A stretch of 64,000 nucleotides of DNA from Apoderus coryli (Eukaryota; Arthropoda; Insecta; Coleoptera; Attelabidae), in contig OU452203.1 in the NCBI GenBank assembly GCA_911728435.2, forward strand, positions 16,017,651-16,081,650, in the 5' to 3' direction. The translations under genes were made by a program, and so were the position numbers. Shown piece by piece: positions 40,601-52,609 of the stretch. Numbering within the stretch: position 1 is the first letter of the stretch; every line of letters starts with the position of its first letter. Under the pieces are notes generated by a model, which saw only the letters and a program-made list of their open reading frames with translations, searched no databases and was not told the DNA's origin.

Positions 40601-41407
40601 TAACATTTTGAAATAACTATTTTTTTAACCACTCTGTACTTAATCGCATAATATTTATTTAATAATGAATCAGCGGAGCTCGTGAGCATATCGTGCACAA
40701 AATTTAACGAGCAAGGAAAAACTCGTTAGTGTCCTTAATAATATTTTTATTTTATTTTGCGTAACGAAGCTATTTAACGATAAAAATGATCCTTATTATG
40801 TTATATGAATGCATGCTATATGGATCCATGATAATTTAATAAATTAGATCGCTAGTACAGTCGCCTACTTTACTTCGTTTTGCGTTGATTACTGAATTTT
40901 TCAATTAAGTTTTCAAAGTAAATATGGTTATTTTTATAGTGCCTATGCAGCATGAATTAATAAGTAGGTATCTATATTACTTATGTATTACGTATTTTTG
41001 ATATACCTACTGAGCCTCTTAATTGAAACTGATTATACAGTGAGAACGAAAAGTCAGGCATAAGTCCGATAAAGTTTGAAGGAAATTTTTTTGGAAGAAA
41101 CGTTCGCACATGTAACTTTTTGTTTTAAGTTGCCCGTTTTTTGACATAATAGAAAAGAACACAGAGCGGATCGTGTAGTAGATAATGGGAGGTACTACAG
41201 GTACCGAGATGCAAAAATATTTTTGTTGAGTATTTTTTCATTGCGGCAAATGTGATATATCCGAAAAGCTTCTTGTTCCGACCATGCAAACAGGGTTTCC
41301 TGGTCTTGAAAGTTCTTAAGTAATATTGGCTGAATATACTTAGTTTAAAAACTAAAATATATCTATTTAGTATTAAATCTATGAATAGAACCTTTGACGT
41401 AGAACAC

Positions 41408-41533
41408 TAAACTAAAACACGTTTTACCAATTCACCAAAACACTTTATTTATTCTCGACGCGCATTTCGCTATAACAACGTTAGTTAGGTTAGTTAGCGG
41501 TGAAGTGATAAAACGTGTTTTAGTTTAATTAGT
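41408..41533. repeat. Imperfect inverted repeat (about 30 bp arms)
   Basis: ACTAAACTAAAACACGTTTTA near 41408 is mirrored by TAAAACGTGTTTTAGTTTAAT ending near 41531, with further pairing of TTCACC/GGTGAA. The loop of about 65 bases includes AGTTAGGTTAGTTAG. Possibly a small MITE. Confidence 0.5.
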
Positions 41534-41559
41534 ATTTTATCAATTTTGGAGTCAGGCCA

Positions 41560-42482
41560 GAGAATGATTTCTCTGCTACGGCACTCTTGGCGAGCCGTAC
41601 TGTCTGTAGCCAGAACAGTGCGACGACTTTGATCTCGTTACACGTCGCACTGAGGGCCTCCATCCCATGCCTTTAAGCGTCGTCTAGAACGCGAACCCAC
41701 CATCTTACTCACGCATCCATTACAGCCCAGCAACAGATTGCAGCAGTGCTGGAGTCTCCAATCACTATGCCATTGGGTCGGACTTCAGTTTCTGTCAGGG
41801 GTCGTGTGATTGCTGATGTGCAGCAGCAATACTACGTTAAAAAATCTCACGCACAGGCGTATTCCAACGAAGGATAAGTCCAAACGTCATTCTCAAAAGC
41901 CCTGCGGTGATCGGGGAGTCGCGACGGGAGCAGGATTGTGTGATAGCCGTTCAGCTTTAGGATTTGGGACTGTGGAGCTGTTCGTGTCCTGCACTTGTGA
42001 CTGAGCAGTCCTTTATAGGGTTCACTGTGCTCACCCTACATTGGAAGGGGGCTATAAAATGTGCCCTAAACATAGTCTATCTTCCCATCCGCCTGTCTGG
42101 ATAACCGCGTCCAGAGGATGCACTATTTGCGGTAGAAATAAAAATAATACAGTTAAACATTTGAACTTCGCGACATGGAACGTCCCCACACTCATGGATA
42201 CTAACACCAGTAATAGACCAGAACGACGTACGGCAATTATAGCCCGTGAACTAAAACGATTCAGCATTGACATTGCTGCCTTAAGTGAAACTAGAAGATC
42301 AGGTGAAGGTGAATTGAAAGAACATGGTGGGGGCTATACTTCAATTCAATTCAATTTTGTGACAAGGTGTGCGGCTCGAGGATCGGTCAGCTTAGCCATC
42401 TTAGAGTTCACAACAGAAATCCCTGAGTTGGAATAATTCATACTCGTTAGCGAGTGAATGCTGATGATGATGATGATGATTT
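41560..42482 (+). mobile_element. Internally deleted RTE-type LINE derivative
   Basis: A GC-richer segment without earlier ORFs (41560-42100, 5' UTR-like) leads into HLNFATWNVPTLMDTNTSNR (about 42155-42215), the start of an APE-type endonuclease, then RRTAIIARELKRFSIDIAAL and SETRRSGEGELKEHGGGYTS. The similarity stops at about 42345 and is replaced by a 3' end-like segment closing in (TGA)n at 42464-42481. The reverse transcriptase and most of the endonuclease are missing. This looks like a nonautonomous element made of LINE 5' and 3' ends, but the 5' limit is uncertain. Confidence 0.6.
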
Positions 42483-42655
42483 TATAAATTTAATATAATT
42501 ATCAAGTTCTGAAATATAGCCCAGTACTCCTCATCCATCCGTCCACCAGCCGTTTTGTCCATCCACACTACTCATCAGTATTAGTTGGTTCAGTAAGCCA
42601 TAGAACAGCCACGATATGTTACAACAAACACATAACTCATCAGTAAAACTATATA

Positions 42656-42900
42656 CAAGGTGTTTCAAAAAGACAGAGCAATATTTAAGGGGGTGATTTC
42701 TCTGAAGCTCTCTATTTCTAGCAAGAAGGCTGCCAAATTTCAAAGAAATAGGTAAAGAGATATTTGACTTTATTAAAAAACAATTATTTACAAAAAAAAA
42801 AACTGTAACACATTGTATCTTGGAAACAATGCATTTCCGGAAGTATGTTTATGGGAAATCACCCCCTTAATATATGGCCGCGTCATTTTGAATCACCCTG
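42656..42900. mobile_element. 245 bp MITE with TA target site
   Basis: The left end CAAGGTGTTTCAAAAAGAC is mirrored by the right end, whose reverse complement is CAGGGTGATTCAAAATGAC. Subterminal TTAAGGGGGTGATTTC (about 42688) is mirrored by GAAATCACCCCCTTAA (about 42855). TA lies at both ends (42654-42655, 42901-42902). No ORF. Confidence 0.65.
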
Positions 42901-42902
42901 TA

Positions 42903-44690
42903 TAATGGTAGTTGTAGTGTTACAGTGGTAACTCTATCTCCACGCAGCAGAAAAGAAGATAGAAATCTTCAAAATGTTCAATTACCACAACCAGATGGTT
43001 GGTTCCATATAAATCTTGTAGGTTTATATCTCTTGGTTTTGTCAATCAACCAACTAATTCTAAAATGTCTTAATAAATGCGAAGCTAAAGTAGCATATTT
43101 TTTATAAACTTAAAAAATCTAAATCAAGGTAGAAAAGAAATCGTTTTACGTGTTTCCAATTTAAAACAATACTTACTCTCAAAAATTATTTAGAACAACA
43201 ATAGTGAAAAATCCCTCATCCATCAACTGAACAGGTAGCGAAATTAAATTGCGTGGCAACTTATAACTATTATCTCACACATTTAGGTAAAAGCAAAATG
43301 AACACTTTGAGATATTTCTTGTGTGCCAATTTCAGTAAGTATGTTAATAACTGGATAACATAATATAATTTTACGTGTTTCTAAGCATTGTTGAACATAC
43401 CTACCTAATTTATTTAGTATTTCTTAACGAACTGTATGATTCAATGTGGAAACAACATGTTTATTTAACTCGTTCTTTGAAAACGGAAAGCATTTTAATA
43501 AATTAAAGAAATTTAAATGGGACTTAATATATCAATTATATTCGTCAAAAATCAGGAAATTTTGAAGAAAAAACAAGATGTATGTTTGCAATGGTCATGG
43601 CATTGGGGCTAACAATTATGTCCAACATTAAAATTGATCTGCTTAGATAAATCAACAACTTTTCTTAGAGGCAACTATGCACTTGCTAATAAAACGTCTG
43701 ATAGTTAAATTAGCAGCCAATTTAAAGATGAATTGTAGCTGAATTTGTTGTAAAAATTTATATGCATTAGTCATCATTACATTTTGTATTGCAATATAAC
43801 TTCAAAAAAAGTTTCCTGCATATTATGTAGTATGTATAAACTTTATTCGTTTATTTACAGGAAATGAATAGATCTAATTAACTGTATCCAAGTCAAAATG
43901 TAATTAGAGAAACGACAAGTGAGTAGAACATTCGTTGCGCTTCATTTGCTTTTGGCCAACGACTTGATAACGAGTCGCTTTCTTGAATAGTTTTCCGATA
44001 TCTGTATTTTATGGGCACCCCTTCGAACCAGCTATTGAGGTGTATTAGGAGAGATTTAGTTGGAAGTACGAAATTGTAGTCATCAATGAAATAATGTCGT
44101 TTTAATTATGTAAAAATCAAACGGAAATTTTAATATTTATTATGTAGCCCTGTGCAATCGGAACCCTAGGTTATCGAACAACCTTATTCAGCGTAAAAGG
44201 CGACGACTGTGTCTTCCTACCTTGCTTTAAAGTCTGATATAACATAAATAAAACATCAAAACATTCAAGACTGAGGTTAAAAAACGTTGAACTTGACTTG
44301 AACGACCAAATTCGGACGTTCAAGTTCACCATGAAAAACAACAATGTACAACGCATTTTCTCCGTTGAACCGAAGATCAAGGTGAACTTCGGGTGAAGTC
44401 TCATTGTACAATCGGACCTATAGATCATATACACATTGCCTATTATGTCAGGGAAAATTGGTCTTTCGTGGTACTGCGAATTTTATATTTTTTTCAGTTT
44501 CTGTTTTGACTTAGTCTTGTTTGTTATTAAGAAATTAATGGAATAAAATATTATTTTATTAAAAAAAAATATCTCATACCAGATATTATTAAAAGCTCTG
44601 CTTTTATGCATTTGCCTTTATTTATATTTATCAAATATTTATTTAAATCTGGAACAGGTGTGTCTGTATATTTTTAACAAAATTTTTCTG
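42903..44690. other. AT-rich intergenic sequence
   Basis: No gene is recognised. TGTGCAATCGGAACCCTAG at 44152-44170 and TGTACAATCGGACCTATAG at 44403-44421 are direct repeats flanking about 230 bp that contain ACTTGAACG/CGTTCAAGT pairs. They may be remnants of a DNA element. Confidence 0.35.
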
Positions 44691-44704
44691 TTCTGATCCG
44701 ATAT

Positions 44705-45068
44705 TGAGGGGCTTGATATAGAAGACGGTGATGAGGAACTGGAGTTTAGAGGTAAGCTAAAAGGTTAACTTTGAAATTTGATCTTTAAAAGTTATTTTGT
44801 TTTTTTTTTTAGATTTAGAAGAGTTTGAAGAAACATACTATGATGAAAGTTCTAGAACAATAAGTACATGAAGAAGGGAACGTTGGAGAGGAAGAGGGGG
44901 AACGTTGGAGAGGAGAACGGTGAAGAGAAAGAGGGTAACGTTGAGGAAATCGCAGTAGAAACAGGAGCTGCTGGTGAAAATAATGAAGCAAGTAGTACAG
45001 ATCTTGTTGCAAGCTCCCTTAAAAAACTACTTTTCTTTGCAGCCAAAGTAATATTCACCTATGCATAA
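44705..45068 (+). pseudogene. Possible piggyBac-like transposase N-terminal remnant with an intron
   Basis: SDIEGLDIEDGDEELEFR (about 44697-44750) is followed by GGTAAGC, a T-rich tract ending TTTTTTAG at about 44812, and then DLEEFEETYYDES. Acidic N-termini with S-D-I-E are typical of piggyBac transposases, and a second acidic frame (GNVGEENGEEKEGNVEEIAV) follows in a different reading frame. No catalytic region is present. The identification is weak and rests on acidic composition plus the short motif. Confidence 0.25.
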
Positions 45069-45069
45069 A

Positions 45070-48000
45070 TCGTGAACGTAATTGTTTTGTTAGTTTTCAT
45101 TGCAAGTATAAAGGCATTTCTTCATTACCCGGAATATTTTTGTTAAGTCACCATGTTCGAACACCAATTTTTTTGCAAAAATTCAATTTTTTCCAATTTC
45201 TAAATATTTTAAAAAATTAAGTAAGTTAAAAATGTTATATTAAAATTTTTATCTCTCTTAAAAAAAAACGTGACTGAAAGGGTTAAAAGGAGTGTTGATT
45301 AAAAAAAACTTAACTTTAGGTAAAATTAAAAAAAATAAACATAATTTTTCATAATAACTTCGCTTACCTGATGTCAGCGTAAATATAATTTACGCTGCTG
45401 ATGTGTAGTACTTCCACTTGCTTCTTCCATATTAAAGTATGAGATATTATAATTATATTATTAAAAAAACAATATTTTACGCTACCTACCCATTTATTTT
45501 TATAAAAATAGGTAGGTACCTACTAATTAATAACCGTAGGTATATATATTTTTTTAATTCGTTCACTACTTTTTTAGATTTTAAAACTTAAATTAAATAC
45601 CTATGTAGGTAACCTAAATAGAAAGACTAATTTGAATTCAAAATATCAAAAATCAAAACTTAAGCTTCCCGAAAAGTAAATAACAATAATATTAGTATAT
45701 AGAATAGCACTAGAAATTTGCGAGTGTGTGATAGAGATAGATGTAATCAAAATAATAATCGACATATAGGCATAGAATAATAACTATAGATACTCGCCAA
45801 GCGTTGTCATATAACCTTATATTACATTAAATCTCTGCTGCATCTATATGAATCGTGCTTCATATAGTGTTTTTTTAATGTCAAGATTCGTATGCTATGC
45901 TTAGTACAATTAAACGCTGGCAACTATGTTTAGACGAAGAGCGATAGGTGGTTGTATAGTGGGTATATGCCAGATGGCAGTGTTGCCCATTGTTGCTGAA
46001 TTATAGATGAATATGCTTTGAGGCACGCTTGATCTGCATAAGAACGTGTATGATAAATAAATAGGATATTGTAAGAGGACACAAGCACTGGCAAGGGCGT
46101 CAACTGCCGTACACAGGGAAGAGAGAGACCGAAATAAATAATGTTTTACTATTATTACACGAATAAAAAAAGAGGGAAATACCTATAGGTATGTAAATTA
46201 AGTATGTTAAATAGGTGTATACGATAAAGCCTGCTTCAGATGAAGACGAAATTCAAAATTACAGTTGTATGATAAAGCAGGTTGAAAATTAAGTATACAT
46301 TAATTTATAGTTTAAATTTTATATGGAGAAAAATAATTACACAATAAAATACAATTAAATACTTAAATATTATTAATTTCACTCATTATTTAGGTACTTG
46401 CTTCATAGGACAAGCCGTCACTGTTAAAATAAATATAACAATCTGGTTTACCGGTTTTGAAATGTACTTGAACTCTGAAAATAACTATAATATATAGCTA
46501 CTCTAAAATATGAGTGTATCGCAATGGATGGAATGGTTGAAAAGGATGTTTCAGATAAATGCAGATAATTTCACAACAGCCTTTTGTATATTTCTAAAAC
46601 GTTTCTATTGCGATATCCGCGTTTCTGTTTGTACTTTATATGCTCTATATAGAGACATATAAATCCGATTCAAAAGAAGCTGACGTTATAATAGGTACCT
46701 AGCAAGAGCATACATGCAATTTTACAAAAATTTAATATAAAAATGATTCAACAATATATCACGGTAAACTTTAAATCAGAATGAATATAAAATATTATTA
46801 TATTAAAGTGCAACTCTAAATAAAGCTCCAGGAACATATCAACTACTAATATCTCTAAAATTATAACATTATAACAGGTCTCCCCCAAACTCTCATACCA
46901 AATTTTAGCTCAATTGGTTGAAGCGTTTAGGCGCTATCGTGGAAGAATACAATCAGACACACAGACTTCTATCGGAAAATGGTTTTAATCGTCTCATAGA
47001 ACTTCAGAATGGTTGTATCCGTCTGGTGAGCGTTTGTATCAAAATAATGTGTACCTATTTAAGGCGAATATTCTATCCATCAAATCCGCCGCACAATCAT
47101 TAGCGTGATCGTGAGCATCTTCATCAGTAACAGTAGGAAACTCTTGGTTACGTGTCGCCTAAAGGCACCAGAAATTATTGGACTAAACACTCAAGTTAAA
47201 ATGTAAAATAATTCCTGTGGAAGTTTTAAATAGTTGAAATAATAGTGACAACTATTATTGAGTTATTGCATATGCGAAAAAGACTTTTAAATTGTGTCAT
47301 GGTGATGAAATGTAACACTAATGTGCCATATTGTCTCAACCGTGAAAATATAGTATTAAAAATTCAACATGAAACGGTGAGGAATTTTGCAATTCACTTT
47401 AAATCCTCGAAGCGGCGATTTATAATTAATTTACGTTTCTGAAATTTAAATTATTTGAACTTAAACCATAAATTCCATACCTTGTCTAAATAATAATATA
47501 AGTCTCAAACATTTTAGTATGCTTTAAGCTTCTTATATTATAATATAAAATATGCTGAGTTTGAATTTTAAATTATTTGATAGAGAAAAGTTTTGCCTGA
47601 ATGATGAAGAAGTGATGAATAAAAAATGTCGGCTATGTTTGAGGGCTTTTCAATGCACTGTGATTCTGTTACAACTGTTTACACAGAGGAGTATTCAAAT
47701 AAGCGCTAACACTTTTTTCTTTGTGACGTTTCCAGGAACTTTGATTTACCAACTAATGAAGATTTCAAAGAAACGAAAGTTTAAGTTGGTACATCATATT
47801 GAACTGTAATCTCCTCATGACTAATTATTAAATTGTTAACTGTATCTTTTTAGCCGTAAAAACAAAACGTACATGCCTTACACAATCTTACAACGAACAT
47901 CAGTCAAAGAAGCCAAGAAAGATTTGGAGTTCAATCAATGCTTGATCTATATCTGCTTGAGTTGTTAAATAATATACTACTTTGACTTTTAATAATATAG

Positions 48001-49850
48001 TATCTATTTTCTCATGTAGAACCCCGACTTTACCTTTACTAATCTATCTGCATCTGTCTGTTTTGTCGAGAGACTCTCAAGTCGTTGCCCTTTGATGCAA
48101 GTGCTATAATTCGGATAGAGCAAAGGTTAAATGGTTGTTTAGGTCCTAGAAAACACAAAAAGCGACTGTACTTTAAGTATAGTTCAAGAAAAAAAAATTG
48201 GTTATTGAGGAAGATACCATTCATATGTAATTAGGAAAAAATTAGTTATTTACTCAAATATGTATCATAACCTATAACCTACATGAGCGGACAAATCAAA
48301 ATCCTGACATAATATATGCAAAAGATCTAACCATAAAATATGTAGCATGAGCTGGATCAGGCCTCGTAGATCTCTGCATTTCAATCCGATGGACTTTGTA
48401 TATGATGCCTTTTAAAAGAGAACATGAACGTGAATGTGTCAGTCTAGAAAATGTCAGCTCGTATTCTCGCTCTTGTGATGCTCATAAACAAAAAAATAAA
48501 AATGCTTCTACTATGCGATTTTGTTGAACACTATCTGTGATAATATATGTAACAAAGGGTATCATTTTATCATTTATACAAGAACGAAATAAATTGAATC
48601 TTTTTGATTGCCACAGCATTGCCACTTTGTGTAGGTACGTAAGATGTTTAAAATACTTGTAATAAATTGAAAAAGTAGTCCATTCTTAAGTGGAGTTATA
48701 ATTTCAGTATTAAAATAAAAGTCTAATCGTGTTTTCCATTTTTATATAAATTTTTATAAAATTTATTTACCAAATGATACTTGTCATAGTTATAATTTTC
48801 ATTGATAGTTGCATCCTTGTCAGATTTAGTTTAAGCTCGTATGGAATATGAAATATATTTAACTGCAATAATATTTTCGTAAAAGTAAATTGAAAATAAA
48901 GCTTAGAGAATTTAAGTTTGTGTTTAGTTAAGCATCTGCACATGTGTTGGGTGTAAATAGATTAATTACGTTATTGGGCGAATAATGGTGGATGATGGCG
49001 ATAATTACAAAAAAAGTCTGGCAACAGAGCATTGTAAGTTCGACCCTAACCTGTTTTCGTTGAAGATTAGAGTGAATAAGAGCTATCACGTTTGATTAGA
49101 GTTAAAATTGTGATGAATAAAATTAAAATTAGAATTCGATTTTTATCAATAAATAGAAAACAAAAGCCAACCGCCAAACTCATTACTCTTTCAGCGCCTG
49201 AGTTATAGCGTGAGACAACGCAAGTGAATTTTGAGACACCCTGGACACTATAATGTTATTGCAATATCTCCCAAAATAATGATAAACAAACTCCCGATTT
49301 GCCACCGCCTCCAATTTGTCATGCGCTTATCAACTCCACGTGCTACTTTGTAGCCCATCTGTTTTTCAACCCCTAGACAATCGTATTTCCTATCGCGCGT
49401 CGTGAGAAGGAAATACCTACGTTATATTACGTGGATTCGCTGATCGAAATTCGAGAGCTATCTCGACTTGACTGAGGAAAATAGTTTGATTTTGTGACTA
49501 AGGTACCTATAAATTTGTATCATGTATATAGTGTGATTCTGATTTATGCACCAAAAAATGGATAATAACTTGGAATTAGCGTAATGCAAAAGTGATTTGA
49601 GTGAATGGATTAAGTGATTGATTCACTGACCTGAGAGGCTTGAGACTTTTTCTGAGGTAAGTGCTTTTTTATCTAATAGTTATTAAACACCGGTGCCTTC
49701 TTATCTTGTTAGGGATTGTATTGGAGCTTTTGTGGAGTCTTTGGAACTCATTTTTAACTTAATTTTGAAGACATAAAAATACCGTCATCTGGATCTTTGG
49801 AAGAATTTTGTGTATGCGTATTTACAATAGTTTGTGTAACGATATCTCTG
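45070..49850. other. AT-rich intergenic sequence with scattered repeats
   Basis: Repeats seen: a TAGGTAGGTACCTAC palindromic patch near 45510-45525; a dispersed motif TACCAAATTTTAGCTCAATT at about 46896-46916, also present in diverged form at 53180; and AGTCCATTCTTAAGTGGAGT at 48677-48696, matching 32774. A good splice donor, GAG|GTAAGTGC, lies at 49657 after a less AT-rich stretch, but no exon can be assigned. Confidence 0.35.
48660..48735. repeat. Dispersed repeat copy shared with 32.8 kb
   Basis: AGTCCATTCTTAAGTGGAGT and the flanking TAATTTCAGTATTAAAATAA and AAGTCTAATC match 32765-32825 with few changes. On the minus strand the order resembles the tail downstream of the Penelope hammerheads. 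No ribozyme core is left here. Confidence 0.5.
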
Positions 49851-49856
49851 TGTTTC

Positions 49857-51075
49857 AACATGGATTTTTGAATAATAGATCTACAATTACGAACCTTACA
49901 TAGAATACACCACGTTTTTCGAAGGCGTTTGACAGAATGGATCACGGTGGGTTGGTTGAAAACTTAAATCAATTTGGGTTTTCGAATGCTTGGCTTAAGC
50001 TAATAGAATTATTTGAGTGCCCGTTGTCAATTTGTTTATTATAATGGACATACGGCCGATGACTGTTGGAATGATTTCTGGGGTTCTGCAGGGCTCCAAT
50101 TTGAGTGCCTTGTTTTGGCTTTTATATATCAATGATCTAGTCGAATCTGTTCAGGCAGACAAGCTTTAATTTGCTGATGATCTTAAAATTTTTAAACCTA
50201 TTGCAGGCATGACGGATTGTTTGGCATTGCAGGCGATGTTAATAATTTATGCGACTGGTGTGACATACACAAACTGTCGCTAAATAAAGTAGTAATAAGT
50301 AAAGTGCAAATGCATCACTTACTCTCGGAAGAAGAACAGGTACACTGAACGGTATTTCTTTGTCCTGCTCAGATTCAATTACTCACCTTGAAGTGATATT
50401 CGATTCGAAACTCACCGTTAATGAGAGAACAATAACACTAGAACTTGGTAAGCAATTCGAATGTATATGGCTTCTTAGTGAGAAGCTTTAAGGGCTTTGT
50501 AAGTGTTGACGAACTTATGCCCTTTATTCTGCCTATGTTCGCTCTAAATTAGAGTATGGATATAATATCATTTGGTTCTCGTTTTATTCCTATCATAAGC
50601 AGTTAATACAATGCAGGCTTTTGAAATACTCAGTCTGGAAGTAGGATGGTGCTTATACAACTCGTGAATACGATCAGGAACTTCTTTTAGCTCGATTTTC
50701 AATACAAAGGCTAAAACATCTTTAATGGTTTTGTATAACATTCTCCATAATAGGGTGGATAGTTCATATATTCTTTCGAAGTTAAACTTTAAAATTCTCA
50801 GAATTTCCACTCGAAACGATTATTTGTTTAGGTGTGAGCGTGATAGCGGCTTGGGCTAATGTTCTCTTCTCTAATGACTGATAATTTCAATAAAATCAGC
50901 CACTGCTTTGATAGTGGTGCTAATTAAAACGTGTTGTTCCTACGGTTTTGGATCATTGATGTTTTTTTTTATTATTAAGGCTAGTATTTAAACTACGAAT
51001 GTAAGTTTAGTTATTGTAGCAATTGTCCTGTATAGGGCTTTTATAAATCTCAATACAGCTATTATTATTATTAAA
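49857..51075 (+). pseudogene. Decayed jockey-like LINE (reverse transcriptase and 3' tail)
   Basis: RT pieces in several frames: HGFLNNRSTIT (about 49858), GVLQGSNLSALFWLLYINDL near 50083-50145 (motif B), FADDLKIFKPIAGMTDCLAL near 50170-50230 (motif C), and AYVRSKLEYGYNIIWFS near 50530-50580. It ends CAGCTATTATTATTATTA at about 51055-51075. It is the same lineage as the LINE at 56.9-58.7 kb by motif wording and tail. Many frameshifts make it a dead, 5'-truncated copy. Confidence 0.75.
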
Positions 51076-51479
51076 GGAATTAAGTTATATTATGCCATCC
51101 TAATAGAGTCACTGATGGTACGTATACGTTGCTTGCTATCTTGGTGATCTCTACCGATTATCTTTCTAGAACCCTGAATGCCAAAGATATATGATGTTAT
51201 CACTCGTTAGTGTATTTTACATTTAATAAATGGCAGACCAGTGAAGTTGGATAAAGTCGTCTTAGAAATATTGGTCGTTTCTAGATTTCAATGACAATAC
51301 ATCTTCTGACTATAGACCCCAAACAAAATAATATCTCAACATCCCATGTGAGTAGGCAATATGCCCGGTGAAACACAGTTCATAAACGATGGCCGGACGA
51401 GAAGCAACAACTGCATCATATCCCATTGCCAACACTAGGCACGCCCGAATACCCTGGCGGGAGTGTTTATCAATTAATT

Positions 51480-51560
51480 GATTGTTACATAATGCAACAA
51501 GACTTTACGTTTTTTTGGAAATTTGGTTCACACTACCAAGCATTCACCAGACGGACCGTT
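51480..51560. repeat. Dispersed repeat shared with 61.7 kb (copy 1)
   Basis: ATTGTTACATAATGCAACAA, then GGAAATTTGGTTCACACTACC and a CATTCACCAGACG block, recur at 61698-61770 in the same order with substitutions and small indels. Similarity may extend to about 51850 (ACATTTGAG). Family unknown. Confidence 0.5.
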
Positions 51561-52569
51561 TCGCGAGCATAGCACTTCAAAAGACATGGTCGTGTATATT
51601 AGAAAAACTCATCATGTGGCGACTGTAGATACCTTTAAAGAAACGTAGAACGGTAATTTCTGATTGGTATGCATGACTTTGTCTGCCGGAAGATAAGATC
51701 AGACAACAAGCAACTTTTGAATTAGTGTGAAGAATCCGATTGGATACTGCTAATTAAACAAAAATTCCCATCAAATCCGATTATAGGACGACACATATTT
51801 GTGAAGAACATTTGAGTGTTGTTGGCTAATCCTGCTGTCAGTTTTAAGTCGCTCTGATACCCTTCATAAAGTCCAAATCCAAATTTCACAAACTGGTTTG
51901 TTTATTGTCAGTAAATCACATAGGTATACAACATAAAGTTTGTCAAGAAATCCAAGAGAGTTTTATTTTTCTATCATCACGTTCAACTCTTGTACAGGAA
52001 AAGAAAAATAAACTCCAAACCTCTACCTATACATCTTAGGAAAGATTTTGTGTGCTACACACGTTATATAATTTAAAATGTCGCAACTAGGACATATCGC
52101 AAAAGGAACATGCTCTCGGCTGGTTTTCTTTGGATTTATTTTTCTAATATAATTCCCAAAAGGCTTTGTGAAGGTGACACCTTAGCAGCATAAAAAGGAA
52201 AATATTGGCCTCTTGCGGGTGTAGCGTTGTCGTCTCGAGAACAGAGAAAATATTAAACGAGTTGTGGTATTATACTGAATGGTATATTGGTTCTACAAGA
52301 AAGTATCCCATAGTATACATTGCTTTCAGAATTATCTAAAGGAAAAGTTCTTGTATTCATTATAGAAAGAAGGTAAGGCAGTATAAAGCAAAAAAAAACA
52401 TCATAGCCTGGACATCGAAGAAAAGAAATTTTCAACTATATGTCATGCTGTATGCTGAGTTGCTTCTCATAAAGAAAGAGAGTTCAATCACATCGTCTAC
52501 TTCTTGAAGAGCGATTTGTTAAAAGGAAACTTTTATCAATTGCGCTAAATTTATGTGTGTTTGTATCAA

Positions 52570-52605
52570 AACACGTTTCGACCCAAGGCATCATCAGTTC
52601 TATGA
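52570..52605 (-). repeat. Decayed Penelope terminus with hammerhead core
   Basis: The minus strand has CTGATGA (52591-52597), an extra T, GCC...GGT, and GAAAC (52575-52579). The predicted cleavage triplet is GTG, which does not satisfy the H requirement, and stem I is weak. It is probably inactive. Confidence 0.5.
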
Positions 52606-52609
52606 GTTG

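Noticed and set aside
42464..42481. (TGA)n run as a possible regulatory microsatellite
   Set aside because: It is better explained as the 3' tail of the RTE-derived element.
45500..45530. TAGGTAGGTACCTAC palindrome as a regulatory site
   Set aside because: Such GGTACC-centred runs are scattered low-complexity sequence in this window (for example near 45597-45610) and have no associated gene.
47552..47809. Frame containing CRLCLRAFQ, reminiscent of an insect ZAD zinc-finger start
   Set aside because: Only one C-x2-C pair is present; the distal cysteines and any C2H2 fingers are absent.
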